64,000 nucleotides of DNA from JACCYI01 sp963828075 (GCA_963828075.1 CAWHDH010000017.1:1054001-1118000); one strand, 5' to 3'; counted from the first letter of the stretch, positions 41,414-50,952 are shown. Notes: generated by a model from the sequence alone, not told the origin. Translations and numbers: made by a program.

Positions 41414-43288
41414 ATGCGGCGGGTGGCGGGGATGGCCGGGTTGGCGGCGCTGCTGGTGCTGGTCGTCGGCGCTCCGGCGGCGTGGGCGGGGACGTATGAC
41501 GTGGTGAGCTGCGGCGCGCCGGGGGCGGCTGGGGTGAACAAGGCGTGGACGCCCGGGCTTGACTCTCTCAACGGAACACAGATGGCAGCAGCGTTCGACT
41601 TCATCGCCGAGTGCCCGGGCACCGGTACGTCCCTCGTCGCCCAGAGCAAGCAGGCGCCCGGAGTGGTGGCCCACTGGTCACACAGCGCCTTCTGGGAGCT
41701 GCAGGCGCCGGCGGGCACGGCGATCCGCAAGATCGTGCTCTGGCGATGGGGGCAGACGGTGCGAACAGATGGCGCCGACGCCAACGACCCCACCGACGAC
41801 TGGGACATCGTCGCCAGAACCGACCAGGGCGACGTCGCCCTAGAACAGTGTTTCCTCCCAAACGGCGCAAACGAGTGTCAGACCGGGAGCCCGGCCCCGA
41901 TGTCGGCCGCCTCGCGAGTCGAGTACCCGGTCAACACGTCCAAGCTCCGGTGGGGGGTCGGATGCAGCCCACAGGTCTTCCAGAGCTGCCAAACCGCCGA
42001 CCAGCGGCCGCCTCACCCGCCGCGAGCGAGCCTGACCATCTGGGGGTCGGTGGCCACGATCGAGGACGGTCAACCGCCGGCAGCGGCAGCAACCAGCGGC
42101 CCCATCACCGCCGACGGCTGGCGCAGCTGGACCGACGGGCTCGAGGTCTCGGCCCGCGACGCCACGGGCATCCGGGCGGTGTCGTTCAAAGTCAACGACC
42201 GCCCCCTCTCGGAGAGCCAGGAGCCGTGCGACTTCCGCGACCCCCGCCCGTGCCGGGATCTGGCGACGTCGCCGTACGACCTGAGCTTCGCCCGGACGCT
42301 GGTGGGCGACGGGACGCACATGCTCGCCGTCACCGTTACCGATCCGGCCGGCAACTCGACCGCGATCGAGCGCCCGCTCAAGATCGACGAAAACGGGCCC
42401 GAGCTCTCGGTCCGGCCTCCATCCGGTCGCACGATCGTGGTTGACGCGACCGATCGCGGGTCCGGGCTCGCCGCGGCGCAGATCGAGACGAAGTCGCTCC
42501 CCGACGGCGCGTACGCCGCCGTCCCGACGCGCATCGAGCCGGGGAGGATCGTGGGCCAGCTGGCGTCGGGGAGCGCCTCGAGGCTCGCCCTGCGCGTGAC
42601 GGCCGGCGACGCCGCCGGCCATTCGACCGTGGTCGAGGGCATCCCGTCGACACTCGCGGTGACGCGGGCGGTCGTCGGACGCCGGAACCGGCCGATCCGC
42701 GGCGGGCGCGTCACGTCATCCGTCGGCCGCGCGGTGACGTTACGAGGAACGCTGCGCAGCCGCGCCGGGCAACCGCTGAGCGGACGGACGGTGCGGATCA
42801 CCTCGACGCTGCGACGAACGGGGGCGGGAACGGAGACGGTCGGGACGGCAACCACCAGCGCCAGTGGCAAGTTCTCGGCGAAGGTACCGGCAGGCGCGAG
42901 CCGCATCGTCCGCCTCGCCTTCGACGGCGGAGGTGGCGCTCTCCCATCGGCGCGCCGGATCGCACTCCGCGTCCCGGCATCGAGCACGATCAAGGCGTCG
43001 CCGCGCCGAGTTCGCCCGGGCGGCCGCGTCCGATTCAGCGGTCGGCTGAGGACGGCGGGCCATCCCGTCCCCGACGGCGGGAAGCTGGTCGACCTGCAGG
43101 CGTTCGACCGCGGCCGCTGGCGGACCTTCGACACGGCCCGCGCCCAAGGCAAGAAGGCGCGCTGGCAGGCCTCGTATCGCTTCGGCAACCGCCCGGGCCG
43201 CTACCCGATCCGCCTTCGCATCCGGCGCGAGGGCGCGTTCCCGTTCGACTTCGGCTACTCGCAGCGCGTCGTGGTGCGCGTTCGCTGA
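41414..43288 (+). CDS. Large secreted protein with Ig-like repeats
   Basis: 624 residues from the ATG at 41414, which follows GGAGGAG closely (3-bp spacing); an ATG at 41390 would add eight residues. A signal peptide (RVAGMAGLAALLVLVVGAPAAWA) precedes TYDVVSCGAPGAAGVNKAW and a carbohydrate-binding-like domain with aromatic residues. Around residues 230-360 there is an Ig-like module (GIRAVSFKVNDRPLS). The C-terminal 200 residues contain two Ig/transthyretin-like repeats (TLRGTLRSRAGQPLSGRTVR and VRFSGRLRTAGHPVPDGGKL) with RYPIRLRIRREGAFPF at the end. No catalytic motif is seen. It is divergent from gcvT and probably an envelope or matrix protein. Confidence 0.82.
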   Translation: MRRVAGMAGLAALLVLVVGAPAAWAGTYDVVSCGAPGAAGVNKAWTPGLDSLNGTQMAAAFDFIAECPGTGTSLVAQSKQAPGVVAHWSHSAFWELQAPAGTAIRKIVLWRWGQTVRTDGADANDPTDDWDIVARTDQGDVALEQCFLPNGANECQTGSPAPMSAASRVEYPVNTSKLRWGVGCSPQVFQSCQTADQRPPHPPRASLTIWGSVATIEDGQPPAAAATSGPITADGWRSWTDGLEVSARDATGIRAVSFKVNDRPLSESQEPCDFRDPRPCRDLATSPYDLSFARTLVGDGTHMLAVTVTDPAGNSTAIERPLKIDENGPELSVRPPSGRTIVVDATDRGSGLAAAQIETKSLPDGAYAAVPTRIEPGRIVGQLASGSASRLALRVTAGDAAGHSTVVEGIPSTLAVTRAVVGRRNRPIRGGRVTSSVGRAVTLRGTLRSRAGQPLSGRTVRITSTLRRTGAGTETVGTATTSASGKFSAKVPAGASRIVRLAFDGGGGALPSARRIALRVPASSTIKASPRRVRPGGRVRFSGRLRTAGHPVPDGGKLVDLQAFDRGRWRTFDTARAQGKKARWQASYRFGNRPGRYPIRLRIRREGAFPFDFGYSQRVVVRVR

Positions 43289-43297
43289 GCGGGGCTC

Positions 43298-45304
43298 TCA
43301 GGAGGCGTCAACGGTCGCGGCCGGCGCGCGGCCCGCGGCCAGCTCAGCTCGGAACGCGTCGACCACCATCGGATCGAACTGCGTGCCCGCGCATCGGCGC
43401 AGCTCGGCGAGGGCGGCGGCCGTCGTGCGCGCGGCGCGGTAGGGGCGTTCGGAGACCATCGCGCGGAAGGCGTCGGCCACGGCGACGATCCGCGCGCCGA
43501 GCGGGATGTCCTGGCCCGCGAGCCGGTTCGGGTAGCCGCCGCCGTCCCAGCGCTCGTGGGTCGAGCGCACGAGGTGGGCGACCGGCAGCAGGTCGGGTGC
43601 CGCGCCGATGATCCGCTGGCCGATGAGGGTGTGGCGACGGACGAACTCCCACTCGCTCGCGTTGAGCGCCGTCGGGTTGGCGAGGATCTCGTCGGGGATC
43701 GCGACCTTCCCGACGTCGTGCAGCTCGGCCGCGTGACGGACCTGGTCGACCAGCTCGTCGGGCATCCCGAGGCGACGGGCGACGGCCTCGGAGAGCCGCG
43801 CGACGTCGTCGAGCAGATCGGACAGCCCCTGGTCGCGCTCGGCGAGCGCGCGCACCAGGACGTCCTTGCTCTGGCGGCTCGCGGAGGTGCGGCCGGCGTT
43901 CTTCTGGGCGTACATGCGCTGATCGGCGATCCGTAGCGCCGAGGCGGCGTCGGCCGCCTCGACCGGAAGGAGGATGGACCCGTGCGAGCAGCCGACGGCG
44001 AAGCCCTCTCCGTGCTCGGACAGGGCCGCGGCCGCGCCGGTGACGATGGGCTCGATGACCTCGTCGCCCGGCTCGAAGAGCGCGCAGAACTCGTCCCCGC
44101 CCATGCGGAACGCGTCCCCGCGGCCATCGACGTAGCCGCGGAGGCTGGCGCCGAGCCGCACCAGCAGCGCGTCGCCGGCCGGGTGGCCGAAGGTGTCGTT
44201 GTAGAGCTTGAACCCGTCGAGGTCGAACAGCGTGAGGACGAGCGGGCGCTCCATCGTCGCCAGCGGGATGACGCGCTCCAGGCGCCGGGCGAGCGCCCGG
44301 CGGTTGGGCATCCCGGTCAGGGCGTCGGTGAGCGCCTCGTCGCGTGAGGCCTCGAGCATCCGCCGGTTCTCGCGGAAGGTGAGGATCAGGCGAACCATGA
44401 CCGCGACCAGCGCCGCCGCGGCCAGGCCGACGGCGAGGGCGTTGATCCGGGCGAAGCAGCCGTAGATGAGGAGCCCGAGCCCGACCGTCGCGAACAGCAG
44501 CGGCATGACGATGAGGCGGACGCCTTCCGGACGGGTCTCGCGGTCGAGATCGGCATTGGGGGCGGGCTGCCACGCGGCGGCGGAGATGAGGGCGAGCCCG
44601 ATCCACCAGCCGGCGTGCGCCCAGCCCTCTGACTCGTACGTCCCGGCGGCGATCTTGACGAGGTAGATGGAATCCGCCAGCCAGAACGTGAAGATGCCGG
44701 TCCCGAGCAGGAGCCAGGTGCGATCGAGGCGCCACCCGGTGCCGGCGAGGGCTCCCACGACGAAGCCGCCGAGTATGAGATCGAGCAGCGGATACGCGAG
44801 CGTCGTCGCGATGCTCAGCGGATCTCCCGGTGCTGCGCCGACCACCGCGTCAACGACGATCGCCGCGCTCACCGCGCCGACCGCCAGAGCGGCGGTGAGG
44901 CCGTCGGCTCGAAGGGTGTCGGGCACGTCTGCGGTCCGCGCCCGAAGGAGGAGCGCGAGGCCGGCGAGCACGAAGGGCGGCATCAGCAGGTAGCCGGCGT
45001 CGGCCGGCGAGGGCACGGGAACGATTTCGACCGTCCACAGCACCGTTGTGTAGTAGATCTCGCCGAAGGTCCAGGCGAGCACGCCGACGCTGATGAGCGC
45101 CCAGGCGAGGCGCTCGCCGCGGCGCGAGAGGGCGCGGAACAGACAGAGCAGCCCCGCGGCCAGGAGGGCGACGTCGTGCACGTAGCGCCCGAACAGCGGG
45201 CCTGCGTCGAAGCCCGGGAAGGCGAGGTTCCGAACCGCGGCCATCGCGAGCCAGGCGCCGAGCGCGGCGAAGAGGTAGCGAACTGGCCGGGGAACGGCAC
45301 TCAT
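43298..45304 (-). CDS. Membrane GGDEF plus HD-GYP cyclic-di-GMP protein
   Basis: 668 residues from the ATG at 45304. Eight to ten hydrophobic segments (about 1-300) form an input domain. A diguanylate cyclase domain follows with NDTFGHPAGD and an intact active site MGGDEF. Then comes an HD-GYP phosphodiesterase with HAAELHDVGKVAIPDEIL and HERWDGGGYPNRLAGQDIPLG. Both opposing activities look functional by motif, so it can make and break cyclic-di-GMP depending on the input signal. No I-site (RxxD) for product inhibition is obvious before GGDEF. It is 43 bp downstream of ftsZ on the same strand, so it may be transcribed with it. Confidence 0.92.
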   Translation of the reverse strand: MSAVPRPVRYLFAALGAWLAMAAVRNLAFPGFDAGPLFGRYVHDVALLAAGLLCLFRALSRRGERLAWALISVGVLAWTFGEIYYTTVLWTVEIVPVPSPADAGYLLMPPFVLAGLALLLRARTADVPDTLRADGLTAALAVGAVSAAIVVDAVVGAAPGDPLSIATTLAYPLLDLILGGFVVGALAGTGWRLDRTWLLLGTGIFTFWLADSIYLVKIAAGTYESEGWAHAGWWIGLALISAAAWQPAPNADLDRETRPEGVRLIVMPLLFATVGLGLLIYGCFARINALAVGLAAAALVAVMVRLILTFRENRRMLEASRDEALTDALTGMPNRRALARRLERVIPLATMERPLVLTLFDLDGFKLYNDTFGHPAGDALLVRLGASLRGYVDGRGDAFRMGGDEFCALFEPGDEVIEPIVTGAAAALSEHGEGFAVGCSHGSILLPVEAADAASALRIADQRMYAQKNAGRTSASRQSKDVLVRALAERDQGLSDLLDDVARLSEAVARRLGMPDELVDQVRHAAELHDVGKVAIPDEILANPTALNASEWEFVRRHTLIGQRIIGAAPDLLPVAHLVRSTHERWDGGGYPNRLAGQDIPLGARIVAVADAFRAMVSERPYRAARTTAAALAELRRCAGTQFDPMVVDAFRAELAAGRAPAATVDAS

Positions 45305-45347
45305 GCTCGTACATCGGCCCCAGCGCAATGGGGTTTAGCCCGGGGAG

Positions 45348-46427
45348 CTACCGCAGGAACGGCGGGATGTCGATGTCGTCGTCGGTGATCTCCAGCGAGG
45401 AGCGCTGGCGATCGTCCATCGTCACGTCGCGGTCGCGGCGCGAAACGCGGGCCTCCTCGCGGGCGGACCGCGGCCGGGCGCGCCCGTGGTCGAAGCCCGT
45501 GGCGATCAGCGTGACGCGGATGTCGTCGCCGAGGCCCGGGTCGATCACGGCGCCGAAGATGATGTTCGCGTTCGCGTCGGCCGCCGAGTGGATGATCTCC
45601 GCCGCCTCGTTGACCTCGAACAGGCCGAGGTCGTTGCCGCCCGTGATGTTGAGCAGGATGCCGGTGGCGCCCTCGACGGACTCCTCGAGCAGCGGCGAGG
45701 AGATGGCCGCCTTGGCCGCCTCCGACGCGCGCGACTCGCCCGACGCCGAGCCGATGCCCATGAGCGCGGAGCCGGCGTCCATCATGATCGTGCGGACGTC
45801 GGCGAAGTCGAGGTTGATCAGGCCGGGGATCGTGATCAGGTCGGTGATGCCCTGGACGCCCTGGCGCAGGACGTTGTCGGCCTCGCGGAACGCGTCGAGG
45901 ATGCTCGTGCGCCGCTCGACGATCGACAGCAGCTTCTCGTTCGGGATGACGATCAGCGTGTCGACGTTCTCGCGCAGGCGGTCGATGCCCTCCTGGGCCT
46001 GGCGGCCGCGCTGGGATCCCTCGAACTCGAACGGCCGCGTGACGACGCCGACGGTGAGCGCACCGATCTCGTTCTTGGCGATCTCGGCGATCACGGGCGC
46101 GGCGCCGGTTCCCGTGCCGCCACCCTCGCCGGCGGTGACGAAGACCATGTCGGCGCCCTTGAGCGCCTCCTTGATCTCGTCGCGCGACTCGGCGGCGGCG
46201 CCCTGGCCGATCTGCGGGTTGGCCCCCGCGCCCAGACCCTTGGTCAGGTCGTGGCCGATGTTGAGCTTGATGTCGGCGTCCGTCATCTGGAGCGCCTGGG
46301 AGTCGGTGTTCGCCGCGATGAACTCCACGCCGGAGAGCCCGGCATCGATCATGCGGTTCACGGCATTGGTGCCACCGCCGCCGACGCCGACGACCTTGAT
46401 GACTGCGAGATAGCTGCCAGCTTCCAT
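45348..46427 (-). CDS. ftsZ: Cell division protein FtsZ
   Basis: 359 residues. It is the tubulin-like GTPase forming the division ring. GGGGTNAVNRM is at 16-26 and the tubulin signature GGGTGTG at 102-108; the T7 loop NLDFADVRTIM is intact. After the core comes a charged linker (about 315-350) and the conserved C-terminal peptide DDIDIPPFLR that binds partners such as FtsA, SepF or FtsW. The ATG at 46427 matches the standard start; the frame upstream is non-homologous. A promoter-like TTGACA-N18-TAACGT lies upstream. It follows ftsQ in the dcw cluster. Confidence 0.98.
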   Translation of the reverse strand: MEAGSYLAVIKVVGVGGGGTNAVNRMIDAGLSGVEFIAANTDSQALQMTDADIKLNIGHDLTKGLGAGANPQIGQGAAAESRDEIKEALKGADMVFVTAGEGGGTGTGAAPVIAEIAKNEIGALTVGVVTRPFEFEGSQRGRQAQEGIDRLRENVDTLIVIPNEKLLSIVERRTSILDAFREADNVLRQGVQGITDLITIPGLINLDFADVRTIMMDAGSALMGIGSASGESRASEAAKAAISSPLLEESVEGATGILLNITGGNDLGLFEVNEAAEIIHSAADANANIIFGAVIDPGLGDDIRVTLIATGFDHGRARPRSAREEARVSRRDRDVTMDDRQRSSLEITDDDIDIPPFLR

Positions 46428-46501
46428 GGTGAAGTTTCTGTCCGGACCTCTAGATAGGGTTGAGCGTTTTGCAACGCTGCGCAGGGACGCGGAGACCCTG
46501 C

Positions 46502-46531
46502 ACGTTAGGGACTTTCTGTTCCCGGTGTCAA
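46502..46531 (-). promoter_or_regulatory. Putative ftsZ promoter
   Basis: On the minus strand TTGACA (46531-46526) and TAACGT (46507-46502) are spaced by 18 bp, about 75 bp upstream of the ftsZ start. This would allow ftsZ expression separate from the upstream dcw genes. Confidence 0.5.
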
Positions 46532-46567
46532 AGACAGTCAAGCACGGCAACAGCGCTTGCAGTATGA

Positions 46568-46594
46568 CAACTCTCGACTTCGGATCGAGAGTTG
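46568..46594 (-). terminator. Perfect 10-bp hairpin between ftsQ and ftsZ
   Basis: CAACTCTCGA and TCGAGAGTTG form a perfect stem with a 7-nt loop, starting 13 bp after the ftsQ stop. It stands between ftsQ and the putative ftsZ promoter, so it may end or attenuate dcw readthrough. No T-run follows. Confidence 0.5.
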
Positions 46595-46607
46595 GCCTAT
46601 TCTCTAG

Positions 46608-47453
46608 CTAAGGTTGAGGGGTTGCCGGAGCGGTCGGGTCGGGCATCGTCGGGTCGGTCGGGCCGGGCACTGCGGGGCCGTCGTCCTCGATCGGGCCGCG
46701 GCCGCCGGCGGCGGTCCACTCTGGCACCCGGACGTCGAGATAGGTGGCCCCGGCGGCGTCCGAGTCGGCCATCACGCGCGCCGCCGCGGCCCACTTCGCG
46801 CGGACCCGCGTCGCGGATCCGAAGACGAGGTCCGGCCCGTTGCGCAGATCGAGCACCAGTCCGCGCCCGCCGGACCGGACGCGGGCGACGCGAGCCCGCA
46901 GCGCCGGCGGTGCGGCGCCGACGACCGCGACTGCCGCCAGCGCGTCGCGCTCGGCGATCCGCGTGCCGGTGGGCACCCGGTCGAGACGGACGACGGGGAG
47001 ACCGGCATCGGGTCGGACCCCGCGCAGCAGCACCCCGCCCGCGGTGACGGGGACGCGCTCGCCGCCCGCGATCGCGAGCGCGGCCGGCGTCCGCTCGACC
47101 ACCTCGATCGAGAGCTTGTGCGGGAACTCGGCGTCCACCCGCAGGTCGGCCACCGACGCGTAGGCCTGGACCGCGCGCCGGAGCGCATCCTCGCGGACGT
47201 GGAGGGTCGTCATGTCGAGCGCGGCCGTCTGCAGCGCCTGGCGGACGTGCGCCTCCTGGCTCGAGGAGACGCCGCTGACGAACACCTCGCGCACGCGGAC
47301 CAGGGAGGAGTCGCGCAGCCACATGAAGCCCGCGGCCAGCACGCAGGCGATCGCGGCGGCCGCGACGAGGATGCGGAGGCCCAGCGGGCTCGGACGCGAC
47401 AGCCGCCGGGCGCGCAGACGAGCGCCGAACGTTGGGGCGAAGCCATCCATCAT
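46608..47453 (-). CDS. ftsQ: Cell division protein FtsQ
   Basis: 281 residues. A basic cytoplasmic tail, one transmembrane helix (about 25-45, ILVAAAAIACVLAAGFMWL) and a periplasmic-type part with a POTRA domain (VREVFVSGVSSSQEAHVRQAL) then the FtsQ domain with LSIEVVERTPAALAI and a C-terminal Pro-rich tail (PTDPTMPDPTAP). It links FtsZ-ring proteins to the wall-synthesis complex. Two Met codons at 47453 and 47450 begin the frame; start 47453 used. It follows murC by 29 bp and precedes ftsZ, the typical order. Confidence 0.93.
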   Translation of the reverse strand: MMDGFAPTFGARLRARRLSRPSPLGLRILVAAAAIACVLAAGFMWLRDSSLVRVREVFVSGVSSSQEAHVRQALQTAALDMTTLHVREDALRRAVQAYASVADLRVDAEFPHKLSIEVVERTPAALAIAGGERVPVTAGGVLLRGVRPDAGLPVVRLDRVPTGTRIAERDALAAVAVVGAAPPALRARVARVRSGGRGLVLDLRNGPDLVFGSATRVRAKWAAAARVMADSDAAGATYLDVRVPEWTAAGGRGPIEDDGPAVPGPTDPTMPDPTAPATPQP

Positions 47454-47482
47454 CAGGACGTTCGACCTCCGCAGCGCGTTCC

Positions 47483-48802
47483 CTACCTCTCGAGCAGTCG
47501 GCGTCCGAGCGCGTCGACGTCTCCGGCCCCGAGGGTCAGGCACAGGTCGCCGGCGCGCAACTGGCTTCGCAGGAAGCGCTCGGCCTCGTCGAAGCCTGGC
47601 AGCCAGGCGACCGGCCGCCCCCCGGCGGCGTCGGCGGCGGCCTGGGCGACCAGCCGGCCGGACACTCCGGGATGGTCCTCGGCGCGCTCGCGGGCGGCGT
47701 ACACGTCGAGCACCACGACCAGGTCGGCGAGCGCGAGTGCCGCCCCGAACTCCCGCGCGTGGCGCTCGGTCCGCGAGAACAGGTGCGGCTGGAATGCGGC
47801 GACGACGCGGCGGGCGCCCATCGTCCGCGCGGCCTCGAGCGTCGCGCGGACCTCGGTCGGATGGTGGGCGTAGTCGTCGACCACCGTCGCCCCCGCGGCC
47901 GTCGTGCCCAGCCGCTCGAAGCGCCGGCCTGCCCCGGTGAAGCTCGCGAGGGCGGCGGCGGCGGCGCCGACGTCGGCGCCCATGAGCCGGCAGGCGGTCA
48001 GCGCGGCGGCGGCGTTGAGCGCGTTGTGAGCCCCGGGAACGGTCAGCGTGACCGGCACCCCGTCGAGGACGAACCGGGAGCCGCCGACCACCAGGTCGGG
48101 CGCGGGCACGTCGTAGGTGGCGACCGGCCGCCCGCCGGCCAGCGCCACGAGCGCCGGACGGTCCCACACGACGAGCTGCTCGGCAAGCTCCAGGAAGGAC
48201 CGAAAGACGGCGTCGACGTCGCGCTGGGAGGCGTAGGTGGCGTGATGGTCGAGCTCGGCGTTGGTGAGGACGGCGATGTCGGGCGAGAGCTCGAGCAGCG
48301 ACCGGTCGGACTCGTCGGCCTCGACGACGAGCCACTCGCCCGTCCCCCACGCGGCGTTGGTCCCGGTCGAGCGGACCTCGCCGCCGACCAGGTAGGACGG
48401 ATCCATCCCCGCGCCGCGCAGCGAGTGGACGACCATGCTCGACGTCGTCGTCTTCCCGTGCGTCCCGCTGACCGCCACCGTGCGCCGCAGCCGCGTGAGC
48501 TCGCCGAGCAGCTGGGCGCGGTGCAGCTCGCGCTGGCCGCGGTCGCGCGCGACGGCCCGCTCAGGGTTGTCCGGCGGGATCGCGGTGGAGACGACGACCT
48601 CCGCGTCTGCGGGCACGTTGGCAGCGTCGTGGCCGACCGCCGGCTCGATGCCCGCCGACCGCAGGCGCGGCGCGTTCGACGAGCCGGTGGCGCGGTCCGA
48701 GCCGGTCACCTGCGCGCCGAGGGTGCGCGCGACCAGCGCCAGGCCGCTCATCCCGGCACCGCCGATGCCGACGAAGTGCAGCTTGCGCCCGACCCAGTCC
48801 AT
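47483..48802 (-). CDS. murC: UDP-N-acetylmuramate--L-alanine ligase
   Basis: 439 residues. It adds L-alanine to UDP-MurNAc, the first amino acid of the peptidoglycan stem. GIGGAGMSG (12-20) binds the nucleotide sugar and GTHGKTT (113-119) binds ATP; EADESDRS and DYAHHPTEV are typical Mur ligase motifs. It is separated from murG by recQ and a pilin gene; it therefore needs its own promoter, and TAGCCT (48816-48811) ends 8 bp before the ATG. It is divergent from recQ. Confidence 0.96.
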   Translation of the reverse strand: MDWVGRKLHFVGIGGAGMSGLALVARTLGAQVTGSDRATGSSNAPRLRSAGIEPAVGHDAANVPADAEVVVSTAIPPDNPERAVARDRGQRELHRAQLLGELTRLRRTVAVSGTHGKTTTSSMVVHSLRGAGMDPSYLVGGEVRSTGTNAAWGTGEWLVVEADESDRSLLELSPDIAVLTNAELDHHATYASQRDVDAVFRSFLELAEQLVVWDRPALVALAGGRPVATYDVPAPDLVVGGSRFVLDGVPVTLTVPGAHNALNAAAALTACRLMGADVGAAAAALASFTGAGRRFERLGTTAAGATVVDDYAHHPTEVRATLEAARTMGARRVVAAFQPHLFSRTERHAREFGAALALADLVVVLDVYAARERAEDHPGVSGRLVAQAAADAAGGRPVAWLPGFDEAERFLRSQLRAGDLCLTLGAGDVDALGRRLLER

Positions 48803-48846
48803 GGCCGGTGAGGCTAGAGATCGCCCCGGCGGGGAATGGAAGCCGG

Positions 48847-50478
48847 ATGCCCCCGTCCGCCGACCGCATCCGCCGCGTCGCCAAGGATGCGTTCGGCTTC
48901 GAGGCGCTGCGTCCCGGGCAGCTCGAGGCGATCGAGTCGGTCCTCGCCGGGCGCGACACCCTGGCGGTGATGTCGACCGGGTCGGGGAAGTCGGCGATCT
49001 ACCAGATCGCCGGCCTCTTGATCGAGGGCGCGACGGTCGTCGTCAGCCCGCTGATCGCGCTTCAGCGCGACCAGGTGGAGGACCTGCGGGCGCGCGCGGA
49101 TTCGGACCTCGGGGCGGCGCAGCTGAACTCGACGATCTCGAGCTCTGACCGCGAGCGGGCGTTCGCCGAGCTCGCCGAGGACGCGCTGGAGTTCCTGTTC
49201 CTCGCGCCTGAGCAGCTCGCCAACCCCGACGTGCTCGACGAGCTGGTCGCGGCGCGGCCGTCGCTCATGGTCATCGACGAGGCGCACTGCATCTCGGAGT
49301 GGGGCCACGACTTCCGGCCGGAGTACCTGCGGCTCGGCGCGGCGGCGGAGGCGCTCGGGCGCCCGACGATCCTCGGGCTGACCGCGACCGCGTCGCCGCC
49401 CGTCCGCGAGGAGATCGTCGAGCGTCTCGGCCTGCGCGATCCCGAGATCGTCGTGCGCGGGTTCGACCGGCCCAACATCCGGCTGTCGGTGGAGCGCTTC
49501 CACGACGACGCCCACCACCGGCGCGCGCTGCTCGAGCGGGTCGCCGCGGCGCCACCGCCGGGCATCCTCTATGCCGCGACCCGCAAGGAGACCGAACGGC
49601 TCGCCGAGGAGCTCGGCGAGCTCGGCGTCCGCGCCGGCGCCTACCACGGCGGCCTGCCGGCGAAGCGGCGCGACGACGTCCAGGAGCGCTTCATGACCGA
49701 CGAGCTCGACTGCGTCGTCGCGACGACCGCGTTCGGGATGGGCGTCGACAAGGCCAACGTCCGCTGGGTCTTCCACGCCACCCCTGCCGACTCGGTGGAC
49801 TCCTTCTACCAGGAGCTCGGGCGCGCCGGGCGCGACGGCCTGCCCGCCGAGTCGGTGCTCTACTACCGGCCCGAGCACCTCGGGCTGCGGCGCTTCTTCG
49901 CCGGATCGGGGCAGGTCGGCGCCGACGAGCTCGAGCGCGTCGCGTTCATCGTCGAGGCCGCCGGCCGGCCCGTCGAGCCCAGCGCGCTGCAGGCCGAGAC
50001 CGATCTGTCGCAGTCCAAGCTGACGACGGCCGTCTCCCGGCTGGAGGACGCGGGCGCCCTCGAGATCCTCCCCACCGGCGAGGTCGCCGAGACCGACGAC
50101 GGACCCGATCGCGCCGAGGCGGTCGCCCAGGCGCTCGAGATCGAGGAGCAGCGGCGCGCCTTCGACCGCTCGCGCGTGGAGATGATGCAGGGGTACGCCG
50201 AGACCGACTCCTGTCGCCGGGCGTTCGTGCTCTCCTACTTCGGCGAGCCGTTCGAGCCGCCGTGCGGCCTGTGCGACAACTGCGAGACCGGCCGGGCCGA
50301 GGCGCCGCCGCTCGACGTGCCGTTCCCGATCGGTGCGCGGGTGCGCCACGCCGAGTGGGGCGAGGGCGTCGTCCAGCGCTACGACGACGAGGCGGTCGCC
50401 GTCCTGTTCGACGACGTGGGCTACAAGACGCTGGCGACGGCCGTGGTCGTCGAACGCCGGCTGCTCAGCGAGGTCTAG
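48847..50478 (+). CDS. recQ: RecQ family ATP-dependent DNA helicase
   Basis: 543 residues from the ATG at 48847. RecA-like domain 1 has STGSGKS (43-49) and DEAHCISEWGHDFRPEY (144-160); domain 2 has TTAFGMGVDKANVRWVFH and YQELGRAGRDG. The zinc-binding region CRRAF...PPCGLCDNC is present, and a short C-terminal domain begins GARVRHAEWGEGVVQRYDDE, a fold seen in other actinobacterial RecQ-like proteins; a full HRDC is not evident. It unwinds DNA in repair and recombination. It lies on the opposite strand inside the dcw cluster, between murC and the pilin gene, an unusual position. Confidence 0.93.
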   Translation: MPPSADRIRRVAKDAFGFEALRPGQLEAIESVLAGRDTLAVMSTGSGKSAIYQIAGLLIEGATVVVSPLIALQRDQVEDLRARADSDLGAAQLNSTISSSDRERAFAELAEDALEFLFLAPEQLANPDVLDELVAARPSLMVIDEAHCISEWGHDFRPEYLRLGAAAEALGRPTILGLTATASPPVREEIVERLGLRDPEIVVRGFDRPNIRLSVERFHDDAHHRRALLERVAAAPPPGILYAATRKETERLAEELGELGVRAGAYHGGLPAKRRDDVQERFMTDELDCVVATTAFGMGVDKANVRWVFHATPADSVDSFYQELGRAGRDGLPAESVLYYRPEHLGLRRFFAGSGQVGADELERVAFIVEAAGRPVEPSALQAETDLSQSKLTTAVSRLEDAGALEILPTGEVAETDDGPDRAEAVAQALEIEEQRRAFDRSRVEMMQGYAETDSCRRAFVLSYFGEPFEPPCGLCDNCETGRAEAPPLDVPFPIGARVRHAEWGEGVVQRYDDEAVAVLFDDVGYKTLATAVVVERRLLSEV

Positions 50479-50490
50479 GACGCGCCGCGA

Positions 50491-50931
50491 TCACCAGGTG
50501 CCGCGGGCACCGGACCACGGCTTCGGGGCGAGGCACGAGCCCTTGCCCGGCACGCTGCAGACCCGGTAGATCCGGTCGTCGGTCCCGCGGGCGTGCCAAT
50601 AGCGCAGACCGCCGTCCGCGGACCGGCTGCGCACGGACACGGCGTACTTCACGTCGAGATCGAGCAGCTCGTCGTCGACCTCCAGATCGAAGGCATCGAG
50701 CAGCGACTCGTCGATCAGCGCCAGTCGGGCCGGGGTCGCGTCGTAGTTCCCGGTCTCGAGCTCGTGGACCTCGATCGCGCGGTAGGCGGCGGAGACGGCC
50801 TCCTTGGCCACGACGTCGTGGCCCTTGGCCTGCTGGCCGAGAAAGGCGGGGATCGCGAAGGCGGACAGGATCCCGATGATCAGCACCACGACAAGCATCT
50901 CGATGAGCGTGAACCCCTCCTGGCGGCGCAT
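50491..50931 (-). CDS. Type IV pilin-like protein
   Basis: 146 residues. The prepilin signature MRRQEG/FTLIEMLVVVLII has the cleavage site after Gly6, Phe at +1 and Glu at +5, followed by the hydrophobic stem. The C-terminal globular part has a cysteine pair (CSVPGKGSC) for the usual pilin disulphide loop. It may build a pilus or pseudopilus; no assembly ATPase, prepilin peptidase or platform gene is adjacent. It lies 21 bp after murG on the same strand, so it is likely co-transcribed with cell-wall genes, and converges with recQ. Confidence 0.92.
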   Translation of the reverse strand: MRRQEGFTLIEMLVVVLIIGILSAFAIPAFLGQQAKGHDVVAKEAVSAAYRAIEVHELETGNYDATPARLALIDESLLDAFDLEVDDELLDLDVKYAVSVRSRSADGGLRYWHARGTDDRIYRVCSVPGKGSCLAPKPWSGARGTW

Positions 50932-50952
50932 CTCTCAGTCATCGGCCGGTGG

